NCBI GenBank assembly: GCA_000611775.1
Contig: KK106981.1
Span: 4,094,927-4,158,926, forward strand
DNA length: 64,000 nucleotides
Direction: 5' to 3'
Source: Umbilicaria muhlenbergii
Taxonomy: Eukaryota; Ascomycota; Lecanoromycetes; Umbilicariales; Umbilicariaceae
Shown: positions 23,201 to 34,551 of the stretch, piece by piece
Layout of the letters: each line of letters opens with the position of its first letter
How positions within the stretch are numbered: position 1 is the stretch's first letter
Made by a program: the position numbers and the translations under genes
Notes under the pieces: generated by a model
What the model saw: only the letters and a program-made list of their open reading frames with translations
The model's database searches: none
What the model was told of the DNA's origin: nothing

Positions 23201-25029
23201 CTTCTCTTCTAATACCAGTAAAACAGAAGACCGTGAGTTTCAGATCTTTGTAGACTGCAGGTCTTTTGTATCGGCTGCAGGTTGCCTTCCCCTGACGCCC
23301 GGGAGGTTGAAGCTGCGGCAGCCACATCATGCACTTATTCACACGTTCCCTAAGGTAGGACGCCACTTGCCTCCAACGGCTGATGACTAAGGGCGCCGGA
23401 ATGGCAGACGTTTGGCAGGACCGTCGTGAGTAAGTAAGTTGAGAACCTGCCATGCTGCCGAGCCCTTGGCACTCACATGGCCGAGGAGGCTCAATTTATA
23501 ATCGTAAGGTAGTATTATTTATCCTATTGCAAAGGACAGAAAACAACAGCAGCATGATATTCGGTCCCGTCCTGAGTCCCTCTAAGGATCTTATGGCTGA
23601 CTTGAAACGTTCAAGGAGGCACGCTTACTGCCGAATAATATAATTTCTAACCCCGAGCTTGTTGCTTCATGCGAAGAAGGCCACAACGGTTGTATGGGTC
23701 CCAGGCTTAGAGCCCCCATTCCCTACTAGGTGGGAGTATGACGAGAAGATGTGCACTTGCAGGTCAAACTCAGTTCGTGGCCATAGTGCTCTGAGGGGCT
23801 TCCCTTGATACATAGCACGGAGGTTAACGCCGCAGATGATGTTGGAGTTGTGCCACCTCCGGATCATTCTGATCATTAACACAATAGATCAACATCGCCG
23901 TCAAAGTAGTTACAATACTAGGGAGTACATCTGTAGCGGAACTTGGTCAAATTACGATTCAGGTTCTAAGGAGCGCACAATACAGATAAACGGTATGGTA
24001 GGATGTCTCTCAAGAACTTACCCTCCGTAAAGACCACCCAGCACAGTTCTCAAATCTCAATAAATGAAAGCTAGGACTAAGCACTTACCACTAAGAATGA
24101 CAAGTTGGATACTAAGGACATGACTGGGTCAAGATGGCTATGATTAGCTGCAGATTACTGTAGCAATACGAGTGCTCGTACTCTGTACTACAGTCTGCTC
24201 TTCCCCCAATTCGTCAGGCGTCTTGGGGCTGGAGGGACCGCGATGCTTCAAGAAAAGTCTGTGATTTGGTAGGGTCTGCAAGGGACTCCTTCAGGAGCTT
24301 AGTGGTGTCCAGAACATTCGGCCTGATCAAGTCCATCGGATTTTATTTGTTCGCTGGTCGCGGGGGCCTTCTCAATCCCGCGCCGTGCTCCGTTCTCCAA
24401 GATTCGCTAAAGCAAGGTAGAGGATGATCGGCACGCCGGTGGAGTCTGAGGAGTCTGAGGAGTCCCTGCTCTGCGTCGACATCCTTACCTCACCTCTGCC
24501 TTTGAGCATCTCGCTGCCGTCCTGCTGTCTGTTGCCATCTCGATGCAAGGAGCAGCTACATCCTTTTACGGAATACCTCGTACAGAAAAGTGAGCTGGCG
24601 ACCTTGTGTAACGTCGACCTCGTTGGCTTTTCTGCAGCCGTCTTCCTCCCACCCCTCCATTTTTGAAGGCTGCTTGGAGAGCGGGCTCCTGGAGACACTT
24701 CTACCGCCTACGAACTCATCCTCTCGTCGCGACCCTAGGATTTGCTGTTGAACGGGCCTTTTGCTGTTGTACTCGACGAATCGAGGATCGCCGTCGAGCT
24801 TCGCTGACTGCACGTTACCAGCTGAAGGCGCCTAAAGCTGACAACTGGTGTGCACTTTCGCCGTGTTCCAGCACTGCCCAACCACTATCGCATATACTCG
24901 CTTTTCGCCTTATACGGTCAAAACAGTAGTCGACTGCAGCGTACAGTCGCGATACCACTCAAGTCGCTCGGGAAGTAGTATGAACGTTCCGCTGGCCTTG
25001 ACTGGATAGCCGACGCTGCAAGAGTCACG
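20266..25029. other. 4.8-kb gene-free region
   Basis: Between the divergent C2H2 regulator and CDC25. The first few hundred bases beside each gene should be promoter and 5' UTR. In the middle (about 20.9-24.4 kb) no frame exceeds about 210 codons and none shows a conserved motif. There are no long direct or inverted repeats that I can see by eye and no RNA gene. A triplet-like run, (GAGGAGTCT)n-like, occurs at about 24443-24470. Could hold a long regulatory region, a non-coding transcript or decayed sequence. Confidence 0.55.
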
Positions 25030-28000
25030 ATGTTCACAAGCAGACCAGTTGCTCCGTTGACGATCAATACGAAAACAAATACCCATGGTCAAGCCAATAT
25101 CTTCACCGCGGCAGCCTTTCAATATACGGAAGAACCAGCTGCAACCACGTCCAACAAGACAACCTCCATAGATCAGAACGGCGACAAGCATCCTATAACA
25201 GAAACATCGCCTGTCAGGAAAAGAAAGTCTCCCCGCGCGACTGGCATGAGCGAATACCCTGGCAGTCGTACGGCGTCGTCTGGCATGTTTGTCCGCGCGC
25301 TCTATGACTATGTAGCGGATGACAGGACCAGCTTGAGTTTCCATCAAGGGGATATTATACAAGTGATCACGCAGCTGGAAACCGGATGGTGGGACGGCAT
25401 CATCAACGGTGTTCGCGGTTGGTTCCCAAGCAATTATTGCGCCGTCGTAACAGCAACGGACGACGACGCGAGTCGTGGCAGGCACATAGCGAACGGAGAA
25501 GATGCGTCTGGAGAGTCTGGCACTGAAGACGATTACGAAGAGTACGAGGAGGAGCTGGACTCCAATCGGAGCAGAAATGGCGTGTTACAACCCCTACCGG
25601 AAGAGAGGGAAAGCAAAGAGCAGGAAGAAGCCGCTTTTTGGATACCGCAAGCTACTCCAGATGGAAGGTTGTTTTACTTTAATACACTTACCGGCGTCAG
25701 TACAATGGAGCTGCCACTGGAAACACCTACGTCAGCAAATGAGACTGGACCACTAGACCGTATGAACATTAACGTTCCTGATCAGACGAGGCCGCCGCTT
25801 GAAATGATGGCGGGTGGCTACGAGCGTGAGGAATACGAGGGTGACGTTACAAACTCGGTGTCAGAAGCAGAGGAAGAATCGGCCAGAAGGCGGCGGTCTT
25901 ACATCTCTGACGGTGTTTCGCCTGCGGCATCTATGGATTCGCTGAACGCCTCTCCGGTGATTATCACGATGAACGAACCTCAGGACTTTTACAATCCCGA
26001 CCGATCTATTAGCGTTGCGCAACAAACCTCTGTATCAATGCCAGCGAACGGGATTACCACCACCTCCTTCACAAGCAATTCAATGGCTCCAATCTCGGGC
26101 GCCGTGATCCCACGCACTTTCTTCGATGATGGGAATACCGCACCTTTGACCTGGAATAGGTTGGTTGAGAACATGCGGAGATCAATCGATTCGTACAGAC
26201 AAGCTATTAACAACGGCGATCGCTCCGAGTACGTTCGCAGAGCTGAGGATATCTCGGACCATCTTCGAATGCTGCTTGGCGCTGGTTCTGGAACTACTGA
26301 TAATCATTCTGGCAATCCCTCAATCATTTCGACCAACAAAGCGCTCTATCCTCATTTTCGTGATATGATGTCTAGGTTTTCCAAGCTGGTTTTGTCATCA
26401 CATATAGCGGCTGCAGATTGGCCAGCACCAGACTCGTATGCCAAGTGTCTCCAAGAAGCGGAAGGAGTTCTACACGGCGTTTACGGTTACGTAGAAGTCG
26501 CGAGGTCTCAGCGAGGGGAAGAGATTCCGCGCCTGGTGCCTGGTTTTGTCCTCGGCAGTAACGCGGGTGGTAGCTGGCAAAACAACAATATGGGCTCGGG
26601 AGATCCTCTATTCTCCACGTCTTTTATGGACCAAGACGACTACGAGCCCTACAACGAACATACTGCAAAACTGGACTGCAAACTCCTAGAGAGAATGAAC
26701 GAGTTGAGAGCACTGATTGTTTCAAGCATCCGGCGGCTTGATGAACAACTTACCATCACAGAGAAAATCATCACGCCGTTCAGGCACGAGCAGATTGGGA
26801 ACTCTGTCTGTGCTTCTGCTGGAAAGGTCATTGACTTCTTTAGGCCCTGGATTGCGACCGTGGAGTCTATAGATTTAGCTACTCTGGGGTCGACATTCCA
26901 AAATCCTCAAATAACAGAGTTTGGTACCCAGAAACAGAGGTCATACGACATAATTGCAGACCTACTTGTGGCCGCACAAGCGGTTGCCGGACCTTTGGGC
27001 GACGAGTGGGCTGAGATCCGTGGCGATCCTTTAGAAGAACGCTTGAAAGAGGTTCAGGTAGTTGCAAAACAACTAGAAACATGCGTGTCGCAGCTCGATT
27101 TCTCATTGCAACTTCTATTGAATGCGGCTCAACAAGAAGGGCCGACACAACAGACTAGGGAAACACATCGAAGGACGGATGGCGGGGCGGCGTATCAAGC
27201 AACCTACTCACGAAATCACATGAAGCAACCGCAACGGCCTGTGCTTGAGGACATGAGCCAATCTCAATCCTATTTAGATGGTATAGAAGCTACGCCCGAG
27301 ATTCATCGGCCAGATAATTCCAAGATCAAGAAGTTCTTCGGAGAGGTACCTTCGCCGATTATTAATGGTCGACATTCAGAGGAGACGCCTTCGTTTCTGA
27401 AGCTGGATCATGAGGGTGATATTGCATTCGATACGAAGCATAACCCTCCACAACTGCGCGGTGGCACATTGACAGCGCTGGTTGAGCAGTTGACCCGCCA
27501 CGATCGGTTGGATTCACATTTCAATAATACTTTCCTCCTTACTTACAGATCATTTACCACTGCTACCGAGCTCTTTGAAATGCTCGTGAGGAGATTCAGT
27601 ATACAACCTCCTCGTGGCATATCGGAGGATGACTACAAGACCTGGGTTGACAAGAAGCAAAAACCAATTCGTTTCAGGGTAGTCAATATTCTTAAAAGCT
27701 GGTTTGATCACTACTGGATGGAGAACAACGATCAAGCCAGCAACGAGCTCCTACGGAGGGTATACTCCTTTGCTAAAGGGTCGGTGGAAACCACGAAAAC
27801 ACACGGATCTGGGCCCTTGATATCTATTATTGAGCAACGCTTGAAAGGGCACGATACCAACGCTAAACGCCTGGTGCTGACGTTGAATACTTCAACACCT
27901 GTGCCCATCATGCCGAAAAACATGAAGAAGCTTAAATTCCTCGATATTGATGCCACCGAGTTTGCAAGACAGCTCACCATCATTGAGTCTAGGCTCTACG

Positions 28001-29117
28001 GGAAGATCAAACCGACCGAGTGTCTCAACAAAACATGGCAGAGAAAGGTGTCTCCGGAAGAGCCGGAGCCAGCCGCAAATGTCAAGGCTTTGATCCTGCA
28101 CTCGAATCAGCTTACGAACTGGGTGGCCGAGATGATCTTGACCCAATCAGATGTCAAAAAGAGAGTAGTGGTGATAAAGCACTTTGTGTCTGTTGCCGAT
28201 GTGAGTGATTTGGAAGTATAGGGGCTATAGGGAGGCCACTAACATTGAACAGAAATGCCGAGCACTGAACAACTTCTCTACGCTAACCTCCATCATCTCC
28301 GCTCTCGGAACTGCTCCCATACATCGCTTGAATCGAACGTGGCAGCAAGTGAATGCCCGGACTTCGACTGTGCTAGAACAAATGCGAAGACTCATGGGCA
28401 GTACGAAGAATTTTGGCGAATATCGAGAAACCCTGCACCTGGCGAATCCTCCTTGCATTCCTTTCTTCGGTAAGTTGCACTACGAGCACATATGCATATA
28501 CGTCTCTGATCGAATCTAGGCGTCTACCTTACAGACTTGACCTTCATCGAGGACGGCATTCCCTCCGTCATCAAACGCACGAATCTCATTAACTTCGCCA
28601 AACGTGCCAAAACCGCAGAGGTCATCCGCGACATCCAACAGTATCAAAATGTCCCATACCCCCTGCAACCGGTGCCTGAACTTCAAGACTACATCTTAAG
28701 CAACATGCAGGCTGCGGGCGATGTACATGAAATGTATGACAAGAGTCTGGCAGTGGAGCCGAGAGAGAGGGAGGATGAGAAAATCGCAAGGTATCGCACC
28801 ATCTCCTCTTCTTCTATCTTTGTGCGGGGTCTGGCGCGTCCCGCCTTTGAATGCGGTCGTACCATGGGTAGCTACTGATCGACCCGGGTATTTGCACCTT
28901 CGCCATGCCCGGGCCAGCATCGTCATTTGTGACTATATACACCTCAAAAGCCGCCTGCTCTTTCTCCATCAAGGCGTTTGTGCCGTGCCACGAACTGTTG
29001 CGTTCTGTTGCAGATGCCTTGCCGCTTTGCCTGTACATGATTTCCTTTCGCCTGGGTGCTCATTGCTTACTCGAAATGCATCATCATAGACTCCTATTCG
29101 AATCGGGCTTCCTCTGA
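25030..29117 (+). CDS. CDC25: Ras guanine-nucleotide exchange factor (SH3 + RasGEF_N + RasGEF)
   Basis: Four exons: 25030-28200, 28253-28469, 28520-28790 and a tiny last exon 29090-29117, 1,228 residues. An SH3 domain (about 87-141) has ALYDYVADDRTSLSFHQGD, GWWDG and WFPSNY. A WW-like stretch (about 200-230: FWIPQATPDGRLFYFN) follows. Then come a long helical middle, RasGEF_N (about 810-930: LRGGTLTALVEQLTRHD, NNTFLLTYRSFTTATELFEML) and the catalytic RasGEF domain (about 970-1215: FARQLTIIESRLYGKI, HFVSVADKCRALNNFSTL, PCIPFFGVYLTDLTFIEDG). The protein loads Ras with GTP at the plasma membrane, upstream of cAMP/PKA. The last intron is 299 nt and the final exon adds only LLFESGFL, a C-terminus I know from homologues, which is why it was accepted. 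Confidence 0.93.
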
Positions 29118-31050
29118 TGAGAGCTTCCTCGATCCAATCGAAGCCGCCAACGACGGACCCATGACTCCATCAAGCGCATGCCGCACGGCATACGCGCGAC
29201 AGCCGTCACGGCTCAAACGGGCTTCTTCATCTGCGGATGTGGCGTTCGCTGCATGAACCTTTTTGCGTCACCCTTGCACCGCATGCTGCAGCCACCAGGT
29301 TGTGACACTCCACTTTTGCGAGGGGGGAATCGAACCCGCCGACGTCGCCGGTCACGTGCTCGTCATGGCGCGTACGAGCGGCCAATTTTCGGGCCAAAGA
29401 CTGGCTTGCTAGTTTCTCGAAAAAGCCGCGGGGATATCTCCGAGTCCGGTTCTTTTTTCGCCTTTTTCACCTACTTGTGGTATCGTATATATTCCCGCTA
29501 CGGGGCCCATCTGCCAGATCTGGGGGGGTATGGGGCATATGGATCGGCGCATGGAGCGGTATTTATCATCGGATATGAACTGGCGTGTAGCCGTTCGGGG
29601 GGAGAATGGGCTATCTAGACGGCGTTGTTGGGTTCCGCGTCCGTGTTTCTTTACTCCGTAGTTTGGTACGTGAGATGGCTGGGAAATTGGGGGTTCTAGC
29701 TCCGACCGAGAATCGAGTGGGAGAATCCTCTTTTGTAGACCGGGTCTTCCTCCGGCCGCGGGGGGCCTGAGACATGCATGTATGGGTTCGAGTCCCTTGC
29801 CGAGAGACATGTGTTTCGAGGACGAGGTGGGTAAGAGGTACGACTGTTTCCCCCCCCACCACAGTTTATAGAGAGTACTGTCAACGGTGTCCTCTCGTCG
29901 GCGCATATGGTTGTAGAAGACTTCACTTGCAGTTTGCAGACGAGCAGCATGTATCGTTCAGATATCACGGCAGGTCAATCTTATGTCTCCCAATAGCAGC
30001 AATATTCCCCGCATCCCATCCAAGCCCAGAACCGAAATCCCTCCTCCCCTCTACTCTACCCATCCCACCGGCACGCAAGCAGTAGACAGTAGAAACACCC
30101 ATCCGTCGCGCCCATACCAAATCTTGAGGCTGGACCCCCACGCAAACCTCCCGGGGGCTGTTCGGACTAATTCCCCATCCGGCAAGGCGCGCGTCCTTAA
30201 GTGTGGGGGGCCGGCATGTACGGCTAACGATACCGACGATTCGGTCTGCGAGTTGATTTGTGTTTGGTTTCTTCTCCCTTACCGATTATTGCTGTTGTAA
30301 GGTAGACGTTATACCCCGTGTCTCTCAGCCCGGCTGCTTGAAAAGGACCAAGGGGGCGGAGAATGGTTCGTGTGGATCCCTGCTCATGGCTCAAGTCACT
30401 TGTCGATCTTCAGCTGCAACATTGGATGCGGTGGCACCGTTTTGTTTCGTGTTGTAGGACATTGTCCGTAAAATGGGGAATGATGGGGATGGTTTTTGAT
30501 CTATGAAAGACTGGACGTGCGCAATTTGAACACCAGGAAGCAGATGCACGGAAATGAATGGAGGGCTTCACGGGTCACAGCCAAGGCCAAAGGTCTCGGG
30601 CGAGATGGAATCAAAGCAAACGCCGTTTCTCCCCCTCGACTGCGTCCCTTGCTTCATGCAGACGCACTCGTGACCCGCAAGACCGTTGTTTTGCAGCGCT
30701 GGATCTTGAAAAGATGCCATTTTTCACCGCGGCTTTGGTCAATGCGGCTTTCTTCTGGCATCGGCAATTCTTCAAATGTTTCGTGTGATTCAATGCCCCA
30801 GGGGAACTGGGAGGCTGCAGAAGAGCCCTTGCGTCCTGCGTCCTACGCGGATCAGTGCAGCCTTTCATGTTGAAACAATGGAGTTCTTAACCTCTCACTT
30901 ATCTCCTCTCGAGGTCACAGCTCGGCGGCAGGAACCTAACATCGATAATTGCAGAGTCGCATTCTGTAACAAAGACTAGGCCAGTCTCAATGAGCTGGTC
31001 GTGACAGTCAACCACGAAGACTGGTCGCTGATATTCTTGGCGTCTTCATC
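29118..31050. other. 1.9-kb gene-poor region
   Basis: No gene is recognised between CDC25 and the rhodopsin-like gene. Two sequences matching the tRNA/Pol III B-box occur (GGGTTCGATTCCC on the minus strand at about 29326-29338 and GGGTTCGAGTCCC on the plus strand near 29785), but neither sits in a foldable tRNA. Confidence 0.5.
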
Positions 31051-32571
31051 ATGGGTGTCATCTGCCAGCGGGTCGTCGGCCAACGAGATATCGGTCTCCA
31101 TGGCCGTGGAATGGTACTGGTTGTCGTCTCGATTGTGTTCAACATCATCAGCCTCTGCCTTGTCATAACCCGGGCCGCTTCGAGATTGATAATCGGTAGG
31201 AGTTTGGGCAAGGATGACTATACCATTATCGCCTCCATGGTAAGTTTCTCCTTGATTGTAGCAGTATGAAGATCGGACAGCTGCTTTCATCCGATGCCGT
31301 TAACCTCGACCTCGAATATCGATATCAATTGGCTAACTCACCTCTACTAGTGCTTCTCTATCGCCATGGGTGCCACAAATTGTATTGGTAGGTGCCCTGA
31401 AACCCTTCCAACCGTGTTGTCTTCCTTGACGTTATACGAGTCGCTGATACGAGGTGTAGCTGTTGACCATGGGTATGGTAAGATGTCGACAACACTTTCT
31501 TCGCAAGACCTCAAAATGGCTTTGACGGTTTGTAATCGCCGAGCTCACCGACTCCGCTTGTCTTGAAGTACCGTAGCTGACACCAATAGGCAGATGTTTT
31601 GGCTCCTTCAGATCCTTTACAAGTGTACCATCACCCTGACGAAAACATCAATCCTGCTGCTCTATCTGCGCATCTTCCCCCAGAGACGGTTCCGTTGGGG
31701 CGTTTATGGCGCGCTGATCTTTGTGCTTCTTTACGCCACTGCCAGCATCATAGCAACAATCAACCAATGCCATCCGATCAAGCGGGCTTTCAACCACAAG
31801 CTTGATGGTAGATGCATCAACTTGACGATCTTCTGGTACTCCAACGCAGCAGCTAGCATCTTCGGTGATTGTTTGATCTTGGCACTGCCCATGCCGCTCA
31901 TTACATCGCTACATCTCCCACGTCGTCAAAAGTACGGTTTGATGATGGTTTTCGCCCTCGGTGGATTGTGAGTCTCGTTCATCGCCGGGTTTGACGACCA
32001 CTAACCTCGTTCTCTATGTAGCGTGTGTGTCACGTCGGTCTTGCGCATGACCACCCTTGACCCAGCCTCCAAATCAGTCGACCAGACGTACGGAACCTTG
32101 ATTTCCACGACTTGGACGACCGTCGAAGCGGGCACGGGAATCATCTGCGCGTGCCTGCCTATGCTCAAGGCACCCTTGACATTGATATTTCCCCGTCTCT
32201 TGCCGAACAGCTCCAATAAATGCACTAACGGCTCTCATGCTCAGTATGGTCGTCGCGACGCCGCGCCTGAGGGCACGGAGCAAATCAAGAAGAAGCCCTC
32301 TACGTTCGATAGCTGGGGTCGTCCCGAGAGCAATGAAGACCTAATCCCCATCCCGTCACTCCACAGTGTCTATCCTCGAATCGTACCCGGAAGCGAGCAT
32401 CAATCCTTCGGCAAGAATGACGGCAATAATATACCTATGGGTGTGATTAACAAGACAACCGACGTGTCGGTCTGTTATGACGACCATGGCAGCATTTCGA
32501 GCGGCGACATGTCCCACATCACGATTCCGGCCTTGACACAGTCGAGGCATGGCGGCCTTCGCTCCGTTTGA
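31051..32571 (+). CDS. Rhodopsin-like multi-pass membrane protein (fungal SAT4/PTH11-like family)
   Basis: Five exons: 31051-31239, 31351-31387, 31460-31527, 31594-31967 and 32022-32571, 405 residues. The protein shows the usual order of this Pezizomycotina family: a first helix ending in TRAASRLIIGRSLGKDDYTIIAS (the DDY motif after helix 2), the short GYGKMSTTLSSQD loop, LYKCTITLTKTSILLLYLRIFP (helix with the conserved K-x-S-I-L-L-x-Y-x-R-I-F), a Cys-containing loop with RCINLTIFWYSNAAASIFGDCLILALPMP, and a last helix with FPRLLP. The C-terminal 130 residues are hydrophilic. About seven membrane spans are expected. The family is large in moulds and mostly without known ligand. Exon 4 acceptor was chosen to keep MFWLLQILYKC in frame. 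The first Met could lie in an upstream exon. Confidence 0.8.
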
Positions 32572-32818
32572 AAGCCCCGAACGCTCTCCGCGGGGCAAAC
32601 TGGATGGATGTGAGTAGCTCGAGATTGAGCGAGCTCGAATGGAGGAGCACGTGGAACTATTTTGGTACGATGGGGCGTTTCAGGATCCACAACTTTCGCC
32701 GTAACATGAAAGGTAGAAGGCAGGCAGGCTGACGATACCGTTTTGCCTGTTCCGGTAATGGTGCTGTACCTCTCGGAAATTTTTGGGTCTTGAACGGAAG
32801 TCGGCGCGGCCAATTTAT

Positions 32819-34551
32819 TCAACATGTCATCTTGTCCATATTAGCCGGAAAGCCTAGAACGGTAACATCTTCTAGATGCAATGCGAAGTGTTGGACCTGC
32901 TCTGCGGGCGTCTTCAGAGGAAACGGTGGTAGGACGTTATGATACTGCCCTTCGATTTCTACAGGTATTGTGAAGTCGGCTTGATGGAGAATCTAGCGCC
33001 GTCAGTATACCCAGATACAAGTCATTCTAGACCTCTCTTACCTTGAAGCTACTGTGAACCAGTGTTTCGTCCAAGTCTAAGACAAGACATTTTTTGCCCT
33101 GAAAGCGCGGCTGTATTGGCGGCAAAAGCCACTGTTGTTTCTCGTTTGGAGTCACAACGCTGGAGGTTCCCCTACTAGGGTTTGCGGTGGAATTCGTTAG
33201 AAGATCACGTCCAGCCAATGGAGGTGGAGGTGGGAGATTCGTCGGTACTGGTTCTGGCGCTTTGTTTTCGGCACTCTCTGATGGTTCATCTACAGCTGTG
33301 ATAATCGAGGGTGCATCCGTCATCTCGATATCGCTGTCGCGTTTCAGTTGCTGCGGTGGCCGGTCATTGATAACCATATCCCCTTGCTCTGGTGCCGTTG
33401 GCGTTGGCGGTTCGACAAAGACTTTCGAGTCAGACTCTTGTGGTGGATCTTGTGCCAAACCAACGCCCCCGGATCCGTGCTGTTCGGAAAGGCCAGGTGT
33501 TAAAGAAAGGAGCTGATTTTCGGATCTGCTCTGTGCTGGAGGCGAATCCTTCTCTTCTTCGAACTTTCCTGCGTCGCCTTGGACCATGGGTTGTACCGCG
33601 GGAACGTCTTCTCGAGTTTGGGGCTCAACCATCTTAGGTTCCGCAGCGGAGGTGAGTTCTGAGTACGGAGCCCCTCCAACCTTCTCATCGGCGGTTTCTT
33701 TGGATTCAGCGGTGCTTGATTCTGCCTCGGGTTTCAGAACAGGTGTTGCTTGCCTTCCCCCACTGGATTGCACCTGTTTGGCGTTCTTCATTGGTATAGC
33801 CTGGTCATCGCTTTCGACATTTGGTGCATTCTCAGGCGCGCTGCAGCAATTTAGGAAGGACAAAAACCTCGAGACGCCTCCCTTTTTCGGGCTCGCCGTC
33901 TTTCCTACCGTCTTAGGATTCGTGCCAGACGTGCTTTGTTCTGCAACTGGTGTTGGGGTGACACCTTGCACTTGTTTCGCTCGGACGCTGCTCGCTGCGC
34001 TACCATTGCGTCGTCGTCGGTTTATGCTGCCCCTGGAAGCTGGCCGAACGTTTTCTCTTCGACCATCGCCAGCAGTCGAGTCAGTCACCGGCTCAGCCGC
34101 GGGAGGTGCAGCGTTCGGCTGTAGCTTCACTTTTGATGACGAACGCGATGGGATGCCCGGCTCACTCCGCCCCGCCGAGGTCCCTTCAGTCGTACGATAT
34201 GGAGCGGGGTTTGGCTCTGGGTCAAAGTTCAGAGTCGTAGCTCCTGCTTCACTACCAGCGATATCGATAGGTGATACCTCTCCAGATTGTGATATCCATG
34301 GTGTAGTTATAGACGATGATGGATGCGTTGCCGCTATGGTATTGTTGGAGCTCGGGTTCGGAGACGGCGCTGTCTCTGTAAATGTTGAGTCAGCTGACGT
34401 TGTCAAACGTACATATAGTTTTAACAGACGAACCGTAACTCTCTGTCGTTTCAGAGCTTCCCGTTTGAAGATGCGAGTTCGGGATATCCTTGCGATCAGC
34501 GTTCAAGTGCACGAGATCCTCCTTGGGTGCTTGCGCAATCTCGTCGCTCAT
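32819..34551 (-). CDS. PSR1: PSR1-type plasma-membrane phosphatase lacking most of its catalytic domain
   Basis: Three exons on the minus strand: 34551-34434, 34375-33042 and 32992-32819, 541 residues. The N-terminal 460 residues are low-complexity Ser/Pro/Glu-rich with a Cys pair (FLSFLNCCSAPENAP) that may be acylated. The start of an FCP1-homology (HAD) phosphatase domain follows: CLVLDLDETLVHSSFK (D473, D475) and ILHQADFTIPVEIEGQYHNV. Psr1/NIF proteins then continue with about 125 more residues (YVIKRPG..., VVFTAS, DNSP) that hold the remaining catalytic motifs. Here residue 504 is followed by 37 unrelated residues and a stop, and I find no such sequence downstream before or beyond the rhodopsin-like gene. 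The gene therefore looks 3'-truncated, by rearrangement or deletion, and the product is probably inactive. An assembly error is the main alternative. Confidence 0.8.

Noticed and set aside
29300-29420. tRNA gene on the minus strand suggested by GGGTTCGATTCCC
   Set aside because: The T-arm has a mismatch, no 5' acceptor strand complements the 3' side within 120 nt, and no A-box fits. Kept only as a B-box observation.
29700-29810. tRNA gene on the plus strand suggested by GGGTTCGAGTCCC
   Set aside because: No matching acceptor strand, D-arm or A-box upstream.
32575-32818. Continuation of the PSR1-like catalytic domain past its stop
   Set aside because: All three minus-strand frames were read; none contains the VVFTAS or DNSP-type motifs.
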